This document shows positions 1 to 9,169 of a stretch of 64,000 nt of DNA, piece by piece. The notes under the pieces are model-generated. The model was not told the DNA's origin and did no database searches. It worked only from the letters and a program-made list of their open reading frames with translations. This DNA is from Vickermania ingenoplastis (taxonomy: Eukaryota; Euglenozoa; Kinetoplastea; Trypanosomatida; Trypanosomatidae). Position numbers and translations under genes: made by a program. Positions within the stretch are counted from its first letter, which is position 1, and each line of letters opens with the position of its first letter. The stretch spans positions 7,501 to 71,500 of the forward strand of contig VFSE01000267.1 of assembly GCA_010157825.1 (NCBI GenBank). Reading direction: 5' to 3'.

Positions 1-547
1 ACTAATCAAACGATTACGTATGGAAAGCGAACCCTGTTGCCTACTATAGTTTCATTTGAACTGAATAACAAACCGCATTGATACACGACAAGGGAAAAAA
101 GGAAGAAAGAAATCAAGGAGGGGAAGGAGCGAAAGGGGAGTAGCACAAATTAATTTCCAGGACGTAGGGATATCCCATACATAAATATGATCCTCGAAAT
201 AATAATATAATAATACCAAAGATAATATAATGTATAAATATAATGTATAAAAATTTCTCTTGTGTAACAGAGTGATCACATGATACACATACAATAATAA
301 TTCAAATCCAAAAATATATATTTGTCGTACCGGAAAATATATATTTTAAGGAACAATAATTCTTTTCAACTTCAACATTCTTCGGCGCAGGTTCAACTCG
401 TAAACTTTTCGAGGGGCTACGTTCACCTAGTACTCCCCCACATCCTCCTCGCCCCCACCATCGGCGATCCCGGCGCCGATCCCCTGCGCCACGGTTCGCT
501 GCTTCGCGCGCCGCCATCGCCTGCTGCGCCACCTTTCAGCCCATTGC

Positions 548-579
<32 letters not shown>

Positions 580-2100
580 TGGCTGTCCCTGTCTTACGGG
601 AGAGATCGCAGACCGAAGTGGCGACCTTGCAAGCATTTACTTACTTCATGACCGTGGCCTGCTGTTGCGATTCTTTGTTGCTTGTCTTCTGGTGAGGGGT
701 TTCTTCGTGGCACTTGGTTCATTTAGGATTCTGGGTGTGTTTCGGCTTCATTACCGATTGGTTCTGATGGTTTCTGTTACGTGTCATTTAATGCGGATTC
801 ACTAAGGTGTGTCAGGTGTATAAAAATGAGAGAGACTCCGGTTCACTTGGGGAAAGAGGGGGGAAAAGAAGTGAGGAGTGGCTGTCGCGAGCGTGCCGGT
901 TAAAAAGCCCTGAGGCACACTGAGAACACAAACCTTTACCTTAGCGGCCGCCACTTGCGTTGCGAAACACCACATACAAGGATGAGAAAGAGTGAACGAA
1001 AAGAAACACACTGACACTTTTTTTTTGTCTTTTTTTGTCCCTGTCTTTGTGCGGGAGAGATCGCAGACCGAGGTGGCGACCGTGCAAGTAAGCAACGCGT
1101 GTGTAGTAGGAATGGCACCTCGGGGCACTTACTTCGTGACCACGGCCTTCTGTTTGCGATTCATCCTATGGCAAGGTCCCCCTGCGCCAGTGATGGTCGT
1201 ATATGTGGGGCATATGGCGCAGGATAAAGGAAGAGAAAACGAAAGATATACACGCCAGCCTGGTTGGAGATATAATCCAAACAGCTTGGTGGGGTATATA
1301 GTTGATGAGGCCGCAGTCAAAGGGAGGACGCCTTCCAGTAGGCACGAACAGCCCTGATTTGTTGCGCTTGTGCCTTCGTTACTTCCGAGAGTTCGTTGCA
1401 TCATGGTTGCGTCGTTCCTTGGTTTCTTCGTGGCACTTTCTTCATTTCGTTTTCTGGGTTTTGTTTCAGCTTTGTTCAAGTTCTATATTTGATGTTCCTC
1501 CTTTACACCATAATAATATTTATAAATGCGTTGTTTATAAATATGTTGTATAATTTTTTTCTCCAAAAATCGTACTGGCTGGAGGAAGGCAGACATACGA
1601 GAGCGGCTGGGTGAGACGCCAGATGATGAAAAGCGAGGGCCCCAGCAGTAACCAATTACCACGGACGGATGGAGACTATGCGCACCCCTAGTACTCCCCC
1701 ACATCCCCCGGGCTTTGTTACCGGTGGGATTTCCTGCGTTTGATTTCTTTTCATGTGGCGTCGGATTCTGGAAAGGTAGAAAGTGAGAGCTGTGAAAACT
1801 ACGAGTTGGGTCGGGATGCCTTGGAGTCGGGGGACGGGTGATGTCGTTGCTATTCGTGTGTGTCCTTGTTTCCTTGTGGCACGAGGTTTGGTAACGTTTT
1901 CGTATGGTGTTTCTTTTCTTTCGGTTCTTTCTCTTCCCCCCAGGGCATTCTTTCACAACAAGATGGCCTTATGTTATATAGATTTGTAAAAGTTATTGAT
2001 ATGTGGGAGAGATGTATAAAGTTGTGTATAGGTGTGTTGCGGTTGTGGCTGGTACTGCCCCATGGACTCCTCAAGTGCAGGATGTTCGGGTACTTTGGGA
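1..2100. repeat. Left-end non-coding region with a degenerate internal duplication
   Basis: I see no credible gene here. The first 370 bases are very AT-rich. Two stretches resemble each other: 584-635 and 1036-1088 share a tgtccctgtc start and a cgggagagatcgcagaccga core. Each is followed by a related 'gcgattc' segment and later by a copy of 'ggtttcttcgtggcac' (near 700 and 1420). The motif 'ctagtactcccccacatcc' also occurs twice, near 428 and 1686. The order is the same in both copies, so this looks like an old duplication of roughly 450-700 bp that has decayed. Its relation to the retroelement tail that follows is unknown. Confidence 0.5.
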
Positions 2101-2109
2101 ATGGGTGGC

Positions 2110-2760
2110 TGCGTCCGCGTAAGTGGAACTCCTCTACTGCGTGGAAGCTCCGGTTTCCGTCCACCACTCCTCTGACGAACCGGTAGTTGGTCTCGTGCAA
2201 TGTTTGGGCGATCTTTGCCATAAGATCACCCAGCGCTGTGCCACAGTCCCGTTGGTCGGGTCTGGCCTGCGCGATTGCGCGGAGCCATCTCCGCGACTCA
2301 TCGTGAATGCGGCGTGCTGCCTCGAGGATGAGGGGTGTCAACAGAACCTTCCTCCAACAAAACCCCTTCGCGCCCCATGGTGGCACCGTACTTCCCCATC
2401 TTCTCGTCGAAGGCTGCATTCATGGCCCCCTTGCCCGAACCGCTGGCGCGTGGCCCCGGGTAAGTGAGCGGCAGGTCCGTCCCGAATACTCGGCCGTACG
2501 TGGTGATGAGGATGTCGACCCTCGCCGCGTTCGATGTGGAGGCTGCTGGCTCCCGTTGGACCTCGAGGCCCAGACTCTGTGCCCAGTGCGCCACGACCTT
2601 CGCTAGCTCGTCGTGGCGGTGAAGCCTCGCTTTCGATGATGGCTGGCTGCACGTGTGGACGTGGGCATTTGCCCCTGGCGCACCGCAGACACACTTGTTG
2701 CCAAGGAAGGCCTCGATCTGCAGACGGCGTTTCAGACAGTGATAGAAAACCATCTTAGCA
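2110..2760 (-). mobile_element. Broken C-terminal remnant of a retroelement protein
   Basis: On the minus strand one sees a Cys/His cluster (CVCGAPGANAH then HTC), followed by RHDEL, then an RVDILITTYG strand and an EKMGKY motif. The region continues toward a helical tail rich in Arg and Ala. This order matches the zinc finger plus restriction-like endonuclease end of R2/CRE-type non-LTR retrotransposon proteins, the group that includes SLACS and CZAR in trypanosomatids. That assignment comes from motif memory, and another retroelement class is possible. No reverse transcriptase core is visible nearby. The copy is broken and looks like an old fragment. It lies about 0.5 kb from the tRNA pair. 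Confidence 0.5.
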
Positions 2761-3125
2761 GCACAAGTAGATAATAGAAGAAAACAGGAGAAACGTATCG
2801 CTCCTGAGACATTGTAACACTTCGTTTCCCTCGTCCAAACTCAGGAATAGAACGGGATGCCTTACACGCACGAAAAGGCGGCGGCATCACACCCGCCCCC
2901 TCCACCCCAGTTCCCAGGCCCTCGGGAAACCATTATCCACAAGCCAGCATCATTTTTCCATGGGCAGAAAAGTTTTTCTGGGCAAAGCCCCTCAAAATTT
3001 ACTGCAACTTGGCACTTTGATGATCATGCACTGCAGGTGAGTTAAAATAAGGGTATTGAAAAACATACATGGAGCGGAAATTTTGAAGTTTCGTTTCGTT
3101 TTCTTTTATAGAACAGAAATAAAAC
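2761..3125. other. Non-coding stretch between retroelement remnant and tRNA pair
   Basis: No gene, tRNA or clear repeat is visible. A 62-codon plus-strand frame (2857-3045) is proline- and serine-rich at its start, has no supporting context and is not called. Confidence 0.4.
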
Positions 3126-3226
3126 GCAGGGTATCCCTGCCGACACAAACAGAACGGTGACGAACCTAGGTAGAGCTACTGGTGCTCAGGTTCGATTCCA
3201 AACAAAATATTTCTCTGCATACCCTG
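3126..3226 (+). other. Orphan B-box with paired flanks, possible small pol III RNA or tRNA relic
   Basis: GGTTCGATTCC at 3189-3199 is a perfect match to the tRNA B-box consensus, yet no tRNA folds around it because the flanking bases do not form a T stem. The interval begins with a perfect hairpin, GCAGGG TAT CCCTGC (3126-3140). CAGGGTAT (3127-3134) can also pair with ATACCCTG (3219-3226), so the ends could close over about 100 nt. GGTAGAGC near 3169 resembles a tRNA D arm. In trypanosomatids, U-snRNA and 7SL genes sit beside tRNAs and borrow their A and B boxes. This could be such an RNA, a degenerate tRNA, or chance. Confidence 0.3.
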
Positions 3227-3240
3227 ATTGGGGGTCAGCT

Positions 3241-3246
3241 AAAAAA
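3241..3246 (-). terminator. Pol III terminator of tRNA-Lys
   Basis: Six T residues on the minus strand start immediately after the discriminator base of the tRNA-Lys gene. Confidence 0.8.
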
Positions 3247-3319
3247 CGCCCCCCGTGGGGCTCGAACCCACGACCACTCGGTTAAAAGCCGAGCGCTCTA
3301 CCGACTGAGCTAGAGAGGC
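3247..3319 (-). tRNA. tRNA-Lys (anticodon TTT)
   Basis: A full cloverleaf can be drawn on the minus strand. The acceptor stem GCCTCTC pairs with GGGGGGC through two G-U pairs. The D arm contains TAGCTCAGTCGGTAGAGC. The anticodon stem CTCGG/CCGAG closes the loop CTTTTAA, which places TTT as the anticodon. The T arm is GTGGG TTCGAGC CCCAC. There is no intron and no encoded CCA. The gene is divergent from tRNA-Gly, with 74 bp between their 5' ends, and the pair lies beyond the 3' end of the minus-strand protein gene array. Confidence 0.96.
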
Positions 3320-3393
3320 TATGAACTCAAATTTGTTAGGTACTTTGTTGAATGTTTAATGTATAATAAAAACTTTAATAAATTTCAGTCAAG

Positions 3394-3465
3394 GCAATTG
3401 TGGTCCAACGGTTAAGATCCCCGCCTTCCAAGCGGGTGACCCGGGTTCGACTCCCGGCAATTGCA
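3394..3465 (+). tRNA. tRNA-Gly (anticodon TCC)
   Basis: A full cloverleaf can be drawn on the plus strand. The acceptor stem GCAATTG pairs perfectly with CAATTGC. The anticodon stem CCCGC/GCGGG closes the loop CTTCCAA, giving TCC at 3427-3429, which reads GGA glycine codons. The T arm is CCGGG TTCGACT CCCGG. The gene is 72 nt including the discriminator A, with no intron and no encoded CCA. It is one of the few real genes on the plus strand in this window. Confidence 0.96.
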
Positions 3466-3468
3466 CAG

Positions 3469-3475
3469 TTTTTTT
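3469..3475 (+). terminator. Pol III terminator of tRNA-Gly
   Basis: A run of seven T residues begins four bases after the discriminator base of tRNA-Gly. Confidence 0.8.
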
Positions 3476-3659
3476 AGTATTTTTAGTTCGTACAGGTAAG
3501 TTAAGGGAAATACAGAGCACCTCACACGTCCCATACAGGACGAATTTTCTTCTTGTGAATCGAAAAAGTAGTGCTAAGTGCAACTTCTTACTACCTTGCT
3601 TCTCATATCAGGCCTTAGTTTCAAGAGGGAGTCCGCACCTAAAAGGGGAAACGCGGCGC

Positions 3660-3677
3660 GAACCCCTTAAGGGGTTC
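3660..3677. repeat. Perfect 18-bp palindrome
   Basis: GAACCCCTTAAGGGGTTC reads the same on both strands. It lies about 200 bp downstream of tRNA-Gly. No other copy was noticed and its role is unknown. Confidence 0.6.
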
Positions 3678-3699
3678 TACCTTTTCCGCCCGGGCGAGT

Positions 3700-4219
3700 A
3701 CTCCTTTTTGGCAAACCGCCGAAGGGGAAAAATCGAAAGATCATGAGCAAAGCGAGCTGCCACTTCCCCCCCCCAGCGCACGCACACACACACGCTCCAG
3801 ACGAGCCGAATCTGCTCTTTGGCGCGTTCTTCAGTCGGAGGGATTTTGAGGGTTTCGTAAGAGCGCGCGCAGCAGCCAGCTCTCTGGTTGCTCCCCGCTG
3901 CAGAAGACGCATCAAACCAGCGGAGCGTGCTGCTTCCGCTCACCAACCCCCGAAATGTGAAAGACAACCACCACCACCCCTCTATCAAGGGGTGGAAGGG
4001 CTCCTATTCCTGTGAGTCGCTAGGCGTGTGGGATCCTGCCCCATTTATGGTTCACCCCCTGCGATAGGTAGCGGCACCCCGTGTACGAGTATTCATCGAC
4101 TTCTGCACCAAGTTGTGGGCTTCGTCTCCTTGTCCCCCAACCCCGCCTGCATCTGCTGCAGTAAAAAAGAAAGAGAAGGAAAGAAAGAAATGAGGAAGCG
4201 GAGCAAACAAACAAAAAAA
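3700..4219. other. Region downstream of the first protein gene (3' UTR/intergenic)
   Basis: This lies between the tRNA pair and the 3' end of the 4.4-7.2 kb gene. Short overlapping frames occur on both strands but none has recognisable features. A CA microsatellite is present near 3782-3792. I see no gene. Confidence 0.4.
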
Positions 4220-4310
4220 GGGGGAAGGGTTGAGCCCTGTAGCACGTAGGAGAAGAGCAAGAAGGGGAGTACCAGCCGGGTGAAACAGTAGTCGGCTAAT
4301 AGGACGCGTT
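4220..4310. repeat. 91-bp dispersed repeat, copy A
   Basis: This segment is repeated in the same orientation at 15581-15671, with about 3 mismatches over 91 bp and no gaps seen by eye. Both copies lie in gaps just beyond the 3' end of a minus-strand gene. Neither carries a reading frame that makes sense. It may be part of a short interspersed element or a shared untranslated-region module. Confidence 0.8.
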
Positions 4311-4371
4311 TCGTATACATCACTTTTTATTGTTATTATTATTGATTATCGATTATTGAATATCCTGAGTA

Positions 4372-7185
4372 TCACATTTTCCCATCATCGTGTCGCATAC
4401 TCTGCCACTCATCCTTCTGTGCGGGTCGGCTCTGCTGCGGGCGGCGCTGCCCGCCCCCCCTTCCCCTGGCGCGATGCTTTACGCTAACATGAGAGGGATG
4501 CCGGAGGACGGCGTCGAGGACGTCAGGACGAGTACGAGAAGAAAGGAATTGTATCGCCTCCCGATCGCCACCGTACGCGCCGTGAAGAAAGAAAAATGGA
4601 AAGGGGAGACCCACCCCGGCAGCGACACCCCGTCCACGCTTCACTGCCGTCGTCGTACCAACATGAACCCATCGCCGTCCGCTCTCGCGCTCGACGCTAT
4701 GAGGGCAACCAGCAGAGGCGGCGGCGGCGGCGGAAGCGGTTGTCAACGGGGCGGTGTCCATCGCCAGGTCTCGTAATACCCGTGTTGTGAGTACCCGGTG
4801 ATCGCCAGCGGACGCGGCAGGCGAGGATGACGATGATGACGACCCCCGAGCGGAGAGAAGCAGTGCCAAGCGGACCAACCCCAGCCAGGCATCCACAACC
4901 ACACACGGAGGCACGGAGCGGGTCGGCGACGAGGACGCAGCGGCGGTGGAGGCTGGGGGGCCACCTCCCTCACGCAATAGTTTCGTGGCGACCGACAGGA
5001 AAATGGAGCGGTAACGGCGATCCTCGGCGTCATAGAGAGCATCATTGACTGTCTCGTCCTCTTCTTCTTGGTGTTGTGGCTCCATCCTTGTCTTTCCTTC
5101 CTTGGGAACCTCTGCTGCTGCTGCTGCTGCTGCTGCCAGTTCCTGCAGAAACGTGTGGAGAAATTCTGGTATGGTCTCCGCCCCTGCGCAGACATCACTC
5201 GTTTCCTCTGTGTTGGAGGGGAAAGGCAATGGGGTAGTCGTCGTGTTGGTGCTGGTGACTTCTGGCTTCCGTTCCAACACTGCAGGGGCCATCAGGCGTA
5301 CGGCAAACTCCACAGCCAGTCCCATCAGCGAGCACACTTTTGGTAGATACCGGTGGTTATAAAAAACTTTAAACCACCGCTCCTTCACTAGAATCTCTGT
5401 CACGTGCCGAGAAGCTGACGTATCTTCCGCGTGGAGGGAAGAGAGAAGAAGGTCTGCCTGTGTGGTGGCCTCCGTCGAACAACCCGAGGTGTCTGTCTTC
5501 TCCCCATCAACGCCACCACCGCCCACCACGAAGACCACCGCATGTCGGCCCAGTACGTCTCTGGAGAGAAGGCAGCGGAGCCGCCAGAGCAGTACATGCA
5601 AGGCCCCAAGCTGTGTGGCCATCCCTTCCACCGCCTGCCCTGGGGCGGGGACCCCGCCTCGTTGCTCTGCAGTGCTCCCACCCCGGAGGAGATGATGTGC
5701 GGCAGCCGTCGCCAGCCCATGACCGCTATCGCCGCCGGCCTTCATTTTGCCATCCGTGTCGTCGTCCTCTTCAGGGATGCCTTCGGCGGCTTGTAGCAAG
5801 TGTATAGACAGCAGTGGCGTGTCGCTGCCAGCGTTGATGCGCCGGACCAGCTCCGCGACGGCGGCTTTCAAGGGTGGGGGTAGCGGCGGTGCTGTGAGCA
5901 CCGCCGAGTCATCGTTGTCCGTTGTTGGCGGGGAGGCCTTCTTTTCCTCGCCACCAGATTCAGATGGCCTTGTTGTTGTTTCGTTTGTCTTGTGGTGCAA
6001 GGGTGATGATTGCTCCTCCACCAGTGAAATCCGCACGCCGCACACCTTGCGAACCCTGTGGAATCGCTGAACATCGAAGCGTCCGCTCCAACTCGCGGAT
6101 AGTTTAATATTCTGAGCGGTCAATTCGGGTCTATTCCAGGCGTCCGGGTGTGGTGTGGGGGTCGTCTCCGGGGAGCGGGAGACCAATTCATTAAGCGCCT
6201 TCGCAAGAGTGGCGCGGTAAACATCCCGCATCTGGTAATCGTAGTGCCCAAAGCCGACAACCAAATGGGGAGCGATGCTCCCATCGGCGTAGGCGGACGA
6301 TGGGAACGCCCACCGCCGATCCCTCTCGTCATCCCTCCCGAATAGCGCACGGTGGGGAGAGAGGGAGGAGGTGGGAAGGAGCCAGCGCTCCTGATGAAGA
6401 CGATACAGGGCTTCGAGAGGGGTCTCCCCCGTGGCCGGGTCGATGGCTTCCTCCCAGCCCCAGCCCCCACCACCGTGGAGAGGAGAGGCAGCGGCTGCCT
6501 CCGCCATGATGGGTCGCCGCCGATGATGGCCCCTCGGGAACGGCGGGTGGGCCGCCGTGGTGGCGCCACTACGTTCGCTGTTCTCCGAGTGCGGGGAGGA
6601 AGTGGGGGAGCGGTAGGGCTCGGCAGGGCCGGTGGTACCACGCCGACGAGTGTCCTCCCCCATCTCGACCTCTCCGGGTCTCCTTCGTCGTGCACCCGCG
6701 GCATCGTCTTCCTCGTTCTTCTGTGGGTGTGCGGCGTCCACCGTATGTCTCTCCCTATCGTTTACGCCGACGTCCGAGTCTCGGGGTCGGCGTGCATCCA
6801 CCGCGGAACGATCACCGTGTCGCCCTTCGTGCTGGTGATAACCCCTTTCCCTTCTTCTCTGGTTGTTCTTGTGGTTATTACGATTCTTTCGGCGATCGTG
6901 CGCAGGATACGAAGAATAGCTCTGACGCCGCTGCGGTGGTGAACCAAAGACCATTTCTGCCGTGTGGGGCGTCTCTCGGATTGATGACGTCGGCGCCGGG
7001 CGTGAGGGATGGTCAGGGGCCTCGCACCGATCCGACGTCGAATGGAAGAAGCAGATGCTGGTGTACGTGTGGTGGTGGTGGTGGTGGTGGTGGCTCGCCC
7101 CAAAAGGATGAGCAGTGCTCGAACCTGTCAGAATGATGTACGGCGTAGCGATCAGCCCTTTCGGAAGAGAGAGCCTGCGACGCAT
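4372..7185 (-). CDS. Hypothetical low-complexity protein (937 aa)
   Basis: I do not recognise this protein. The ATG at 7185 lies about 32 nt after a good splice acceptor, which supports this start; Met77 is an alternative. The first ~230 residues are basic and disordered, with a run of eight His near residue 33 and many Arg/Ser/Pro. More ordered stretches follow: about 300-380, including GFGHYDYQMRDVYRATLAK, and about 500-690, with helical Leu-rich segments such as ALHVLLWRLRCLL. They are separated by Glu/Asp, Ala (pure GCA/GCC run near 5110-5135) and Ser tracts. The C-terminus is again Arg/Gln-rich. No transmembrane span or catalytic motif is evident. It is the last protein gene of the minus-strand array before the tRNA pair. 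Islands of order between simple-sequence spacers are typical of this window. Confidence 0.75.
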   Translation of the reverse strand: MRRRLSLPKGLIATPYIILTGSSTAHPFGASHHHHHHHHTYTSICFFHSTSDRCEAPDHPSRPAPTSSIRETPHTAEMVFGSPPQRRQSYSSYPAHDRRKNRNNHKNNQRRRERGYHQHEGRHGDRSAVDARRPRDSDVGVNDRERHTVDAAHPQKNEEDDAAGARRRRPGEVEMGEDTRRRGTTGPAEPYRSPTSSPHSENSERSGATTAAHPPFPRGHHRRRPIMAEAAAASPLHGGGGWGWEEAIDPATGETPLEALYRLHQERWLLPTSSLSPHRALFGRDDERDRRWAFPSSAYADGSIAPHLVVGFGHYDYQMRDVYRATLAKALNELVSRSPETTPTPHPDAWNRPELTAQNIKLSASWSGRFDVQRFHRVRKVCGVRISLVEEQSSPLHHKTNETTTRPSESGGEEKKASPPTTDNDDSAVLTAPPLPPPLKAAVAELVRRINAGSDTPLLSIHLLQAAEGIPEEDDDTDGKMKAGGDSGHGLATAAAHHLLRGGSTAEQRGGVPAPGQAVEGMATQLGALHVLLWRLRCLLSRDVLGRHAVVFVVGGGGVDGEKTDTSGCSTEATTQADLLLSSLHAEDTSASRHVTEILVKERWFKVFYNHRYLPKVCSLMGLAVEFAVRLMAPAVLERKPEVTSTNTTTTPLPFPSNTEETSDVCAGAETIPEFLHTFLQELAAAAAAAAEVPKEGKTRMEPQHQEEEDETVNDALYDAEDRRYRSIFLSVATKLLREGGGPPASTAAASSSPTRSVPPCVVVDAWLGLVRLALLLSARGSSSSSSSPAASAGDHRVLTTRVLRDLAMDTAPLTTASAAAAASAGCPHSVERESGRRWVHVGTTTAVKRGRGVAAGVGLPFPFFFLHGAYGGDREAIQFLSSRTRPDVLDAVLRHPSHVSVKHRARGRGGGQRRPQQSRPAQKDEWQSMRHDDGKM

Positions 7186-7216
7186 GATGTTGACTACTTC
7201 GTTGTTCTTTTGTCTA

Positions 7217-7252
7217 CCTAATGAAAAAATTGAAGGGAGGAGGGGAAGGAAG
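7217..7252 (-). promoter_or_regulatory. Likely trans-splice acceptor for the 4.4-7.2 kb gene
   Basis: On the minus strand a pyrimidine-rich tract (about 7221-7252, mostly C and T) is followed by ATTAG, with the AG at 7219-7218. The ATG at 7185 follows after about 32 nt, a usual 5' UTR length for trypanosomatids. Confidence 0.6.
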
Positions 7253-9169
7253 GATGTGTGTTCCTCTGCTGGCTCGCATCCGGCGAGTGTTCATCCAGTC
7301 GCGGAACACATCAGCACCTGCGCGTTTCCGCTTAGTGGCGAGGGCCGCCTAGTGGGGGGTCCGCCACCGCCTATACTTGAACTGCGTGAAAGAAAGAATA
7401 ACCAGTGTTTTTTGTTTGTTTGTTTTTTGTTGTTTTTTGTAATGTACCTCTTAAGGGTGCTGTTATGACGAGTGTAGAGTACAGATAATACGTTGTTTTG
7501 TTGTTGTTGTTTTTTCAATACTTTTAAAAATCTTTTTAGTGAAAGCAGTAAAGTAATACAGAAATAAATATATAAATGAATAAATAAATGAAGAAGGAAG
7601 AACTCTGACTGGAGAGAAAAAAAAGGTGTGTGTGGGGGGGGGGGGGAGGTACCGCAGTGACACCATTCTGTAGGGTAACGTACACCAGCGGCGGCATCTT
7701 AAAGATAACGTAAACAAATGAAGTAAAGGACAATTATCAAATTGTCCTATAAAATTGTCCAATAATTTATTAATTATTAAAGTAAGAATAAAAGGGGGGG
7801 ATACGGTTGGGTGGGAAAAATATATATATATATATATAAAGAAACCTTTAGGTTCCTACCTATGAGTGAAGAAAACATAAGGATAAGGGAGGAGAGCATA
7901 TCACAACCTACTCTAGAGCACGTTTGTTATCCACACTGAGTGACCAGGAAAGAGTGTTTTAATAATTGGTTTAGGCATTTGACACGCAGAGCTGATCTAT
8001 CATTGCCATCCTATTCAGTCGACGGCCAGCACGAGACGCCACAAAGACAGAGAGAGAAAGACAGAGAGAAAAAGAAAGAGACTTTCTCATTAAAGAAAAC
8101 ATCATAAGAAACCAACGCAGCCTCGATTCATGTGCGTTTGATCTTTACGCATTGTTTTGGTCACATTAAGGGCGAAGCATTCTCCATCGCAGTTTTATTA
8201 TTATAGTATTATTATAAATGTTGTTGACGTGAGTTTGGATTCTGTACAATCGTTGGTTGTTCTTTTCGTCTGTGCGGCACTACCCCGATGGTCCTTGCTC
8301 GTTAGTAGTTGTTGTTACCTTTCTTTCTTTTTTTCTTTTTTTTTTTTTCGCACACACTACGGACAGCTGGGGTGATACATCGGCGTCTGCGCCACCATTC
8401 CCACCTCCATTCTCAGGCCCCTACACAACGCTCAAGTTTTTCTTTGGGGATCTCCCTACAGATTATATTTTCTGTCTCATTTTTTTTGTTTGTTTGTTTG
8501 TTTGTATGTTTGTGTTGCTGGGAGTTTTGTTCGAAAAAGTGGAGGAGATCACAAATCACAAAACACCATAAAAGGTTAAAGTTAAAAATAAAGGTAAAAA
8601 TAAATATATACTAATAAATATATAATATAATATTTAAAAAAATAAGCACGCCCACACAGACAACAACAAAAAAAAAAAAAAACGGTGGAAGAAGAGAAGG
8701 AGAGATCGAACAAGGCACAGTTACCTGTATGGTACATACATATGGATAGAGGGGTGAATCACCTGTATCACGCTTAACATGTATATTTGAGGATATTTAT
8801 ACTTGTATTGGGGGGGAGGTCTAGATAGATAGATATGAGAGAGAGAAGGGGGGGAGGGGGCGTATAGCATGACAAGAGTGTGTCTATTCTTTTCTTGCTT
8901 CCTTTTTTTTTTTTTTCGCAAGATACAGGGACGCAGCTATGGTCTTAATCTGTTGATTCTTCATCTTTTCTGTTGTTGTTTCAGAACGATTTTAGTTCTA
9001 TTTTGTTGTTGCTGTTTGTTTTCTTTTTTTTTTTTCTTCTTTTGCTTCTTTTTTCTTTTTTTTTCTTTTTTTTCATTTTCTTGTTTGACATGGTTTTGTT
9101 ACGTATTGTCTTCCTCTATCAATCTCTCACTCTCACTCAACACCCAGGCCGCCCTTCACTTCCATCTTT
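7253..9169. other. AT-rich intergenic region
   Basis: No gene is visible. The region holds TA repeats (about 7819-7838), long T and A runs, a GATA-type repeat near 8822-8834 and a very T-rich block at 9000-9080. Hydrophobic plus-strand frames here are translations of poly-pyrimidine and are not credible. On the minus strand this is the 3' flank of the kinase gene. Confidence 0.5.

Noticed and set aside
2857-3045. 62-codon plus-strand frame MPYTHEKAAASH
   Set aside because: No homologue recognised, no splice signal, and it lies on the strand opposite all protein genes.
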